Shown: piece by piece, positions 24,147-24,315 of the stretch
Layout of the letters: the number at the start of each line of letters is the position of its first letter
How positions within the stretch are numbered: position 1 is the first letter of the stretch
NCBI GenBank assembly: GCA_027972325.1
Contig: JAPMOS010000357.1
Span: 1-24,315 of the forward strand
Length of the DNA: 24,315 nucleotides
Source of the DNA: Paratrimastix pyriformis
Taxonomy: Eukaryota; Preaxostyla; Paratrimastigidae
Direction of reading: 5' to 3'
Notes under the pieces: model-generated
The model's database searches: none
Seen by the model: the letters and a program-made list of their open reading frames with translations, nothing else
What the model was told of the DNA's origin: nothing
Translations under genes and position numbers: made by a program

Positions 24147-24315
24147 TCCGAGTGTCGGCGGTGACCGCCCCGTGGGCGCGAGCCGACCCATGGACCACTT
24201 GGGGCGTTCCTTCTTGCGAGCTTGTCTCGCGGGGAGGGCGGACCGGGAGGTCTATGTTACCCGCGGGCTTCGGCCCGATAACGGACTCGGCGTAAGCCGG
24301 GAAGTATCACACACA
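24147..24315 (+). other. Structured 3' UTR of LINE copy 2, (CA)n tail cut by window end
   Basis: Same string of elements as copy 1: GTCGGC...GCCGAC outer arms enclosing GGCGG-TGA-CCGCC, GCGAG-CTTGT-CTCGC at 24216-24230, CGGGC-TTCG-GCCCG at 24264-24277, CTCGGC-GTAA-GCCGGG at 24286-24301, then GAAGTATCACACACA. The GNRA-type loop is GTAA here and GCAA in copy 1, both within the GNRA class. Confidence 0.75.

Larger units (their letters stand above)
15128..24315 (+). mobile_element. LINE copy 2 (same family), interrupted by a 1457-bp insertion; 3' tail cut by window end
   Basis: This copy has the same domain order as copy 1 and also includes the N-terminal region that copy 1 lacks here. From 15128 an ATG begins MIRGRFVGVDGYDTGNGGAV. 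An acidic, low-complexity region follows (AENDGGLVDILFDDFD near 15475-15530), then the USP-like domain (about 16096-16864). After the insertion, the copy resumes at 18322 with its linker, endonuclease, RT, RNase H, knuckle, methyltransferase-like domain and 3' UTR. The (CA)n tail begins at the window end, so its full length is unseen. The 5' limit is uncertain by a few hundred bases. Many small indels break the frames. Relative to copy 1, protein motifs are well kept while third codon positions differ widely, so these are two old subfamilies rather than a recent duplication. Confidence 0.85.

Overview
This window is repeat-dense nuclear DNA from a eukaryote, probably a unicellular one. Compact ORFs, a candidate spliceosomal intron, LINE retrotransposons and a DIRS-group tyrosine-recombinase retroelement all point that way. 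I see no rRNA or tRNA gene and no bacterial-type operon, and I cannot name the species.

Layout: (1) 1-6850 is the 3' portion of a large, decayed LINE (copy 1, plus strand). Its 5' end lies left of the window, and its 3' end is a structured UTR closed by an (AC)n tail. (2) From 6851 to about 12045 lies a DIRS-like element (fossil) with a gag-like region, RT/RNase H, a methylase-like segment, a tyrosine recombinase and a repeat-rich right end. (3) About 12046-15127 looks like host DNA. It holds a G21 tract, a minus-strand ORF with a U1/matrin-type zinc finger, and a head-to-head plus-strand gene for a single-pass membrane protein with one likely intron. A perfect 16-bp hairpin lies at that gene's 3' end. 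(4) About 15128-24315 is a second, related LINE (copy 2). Its (AC)n tail is just entered at the window end. It is interrupted at 16865-18321 by a 1457-bp retro-inserted sequence flanked by a 12-bp target-site duplication. That insert carries an unrecognised ORF and a LINE-like structured 3' tail with (AC)n.

The main result is the domain content of the LINE family. Both copies show, in order: an N-terminal ubiquitin-specific-protease-like (C19/USP) domain with Cys box, DA-box, zinc ribbon and His box; an APE-type endonuclease; a reverse transcriptase with FADD; a basic linker; RNase H; a CCHC-type knuckle; and a C-terminal domain that resembles an adenine N6-methyltransferase of the PCIF1 kind, with an NPEY motif. 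APE, RT, RNase H and the knuckle are normal for I-superfamily LINEs. The deubiquitinase-like and methyltransferase-like ends are not, and their presence in two diverged copies argues that they belong to the family.

The 3' UTRs carry a string of small hairpins, including a UUCG loop and a GNRA loop. At least one stem shows a compensatory base change between a LINE and the inserted element, which suggests a conserved RNA signal for the reverse transcriptase. Both LINE copies have many small frameshifts and are not functional now. The neighbouring DIRS-like recombinase ORF and the host ORFs are open over long stretches, so the LINE decay is unlikely to be just poor sequence quality.
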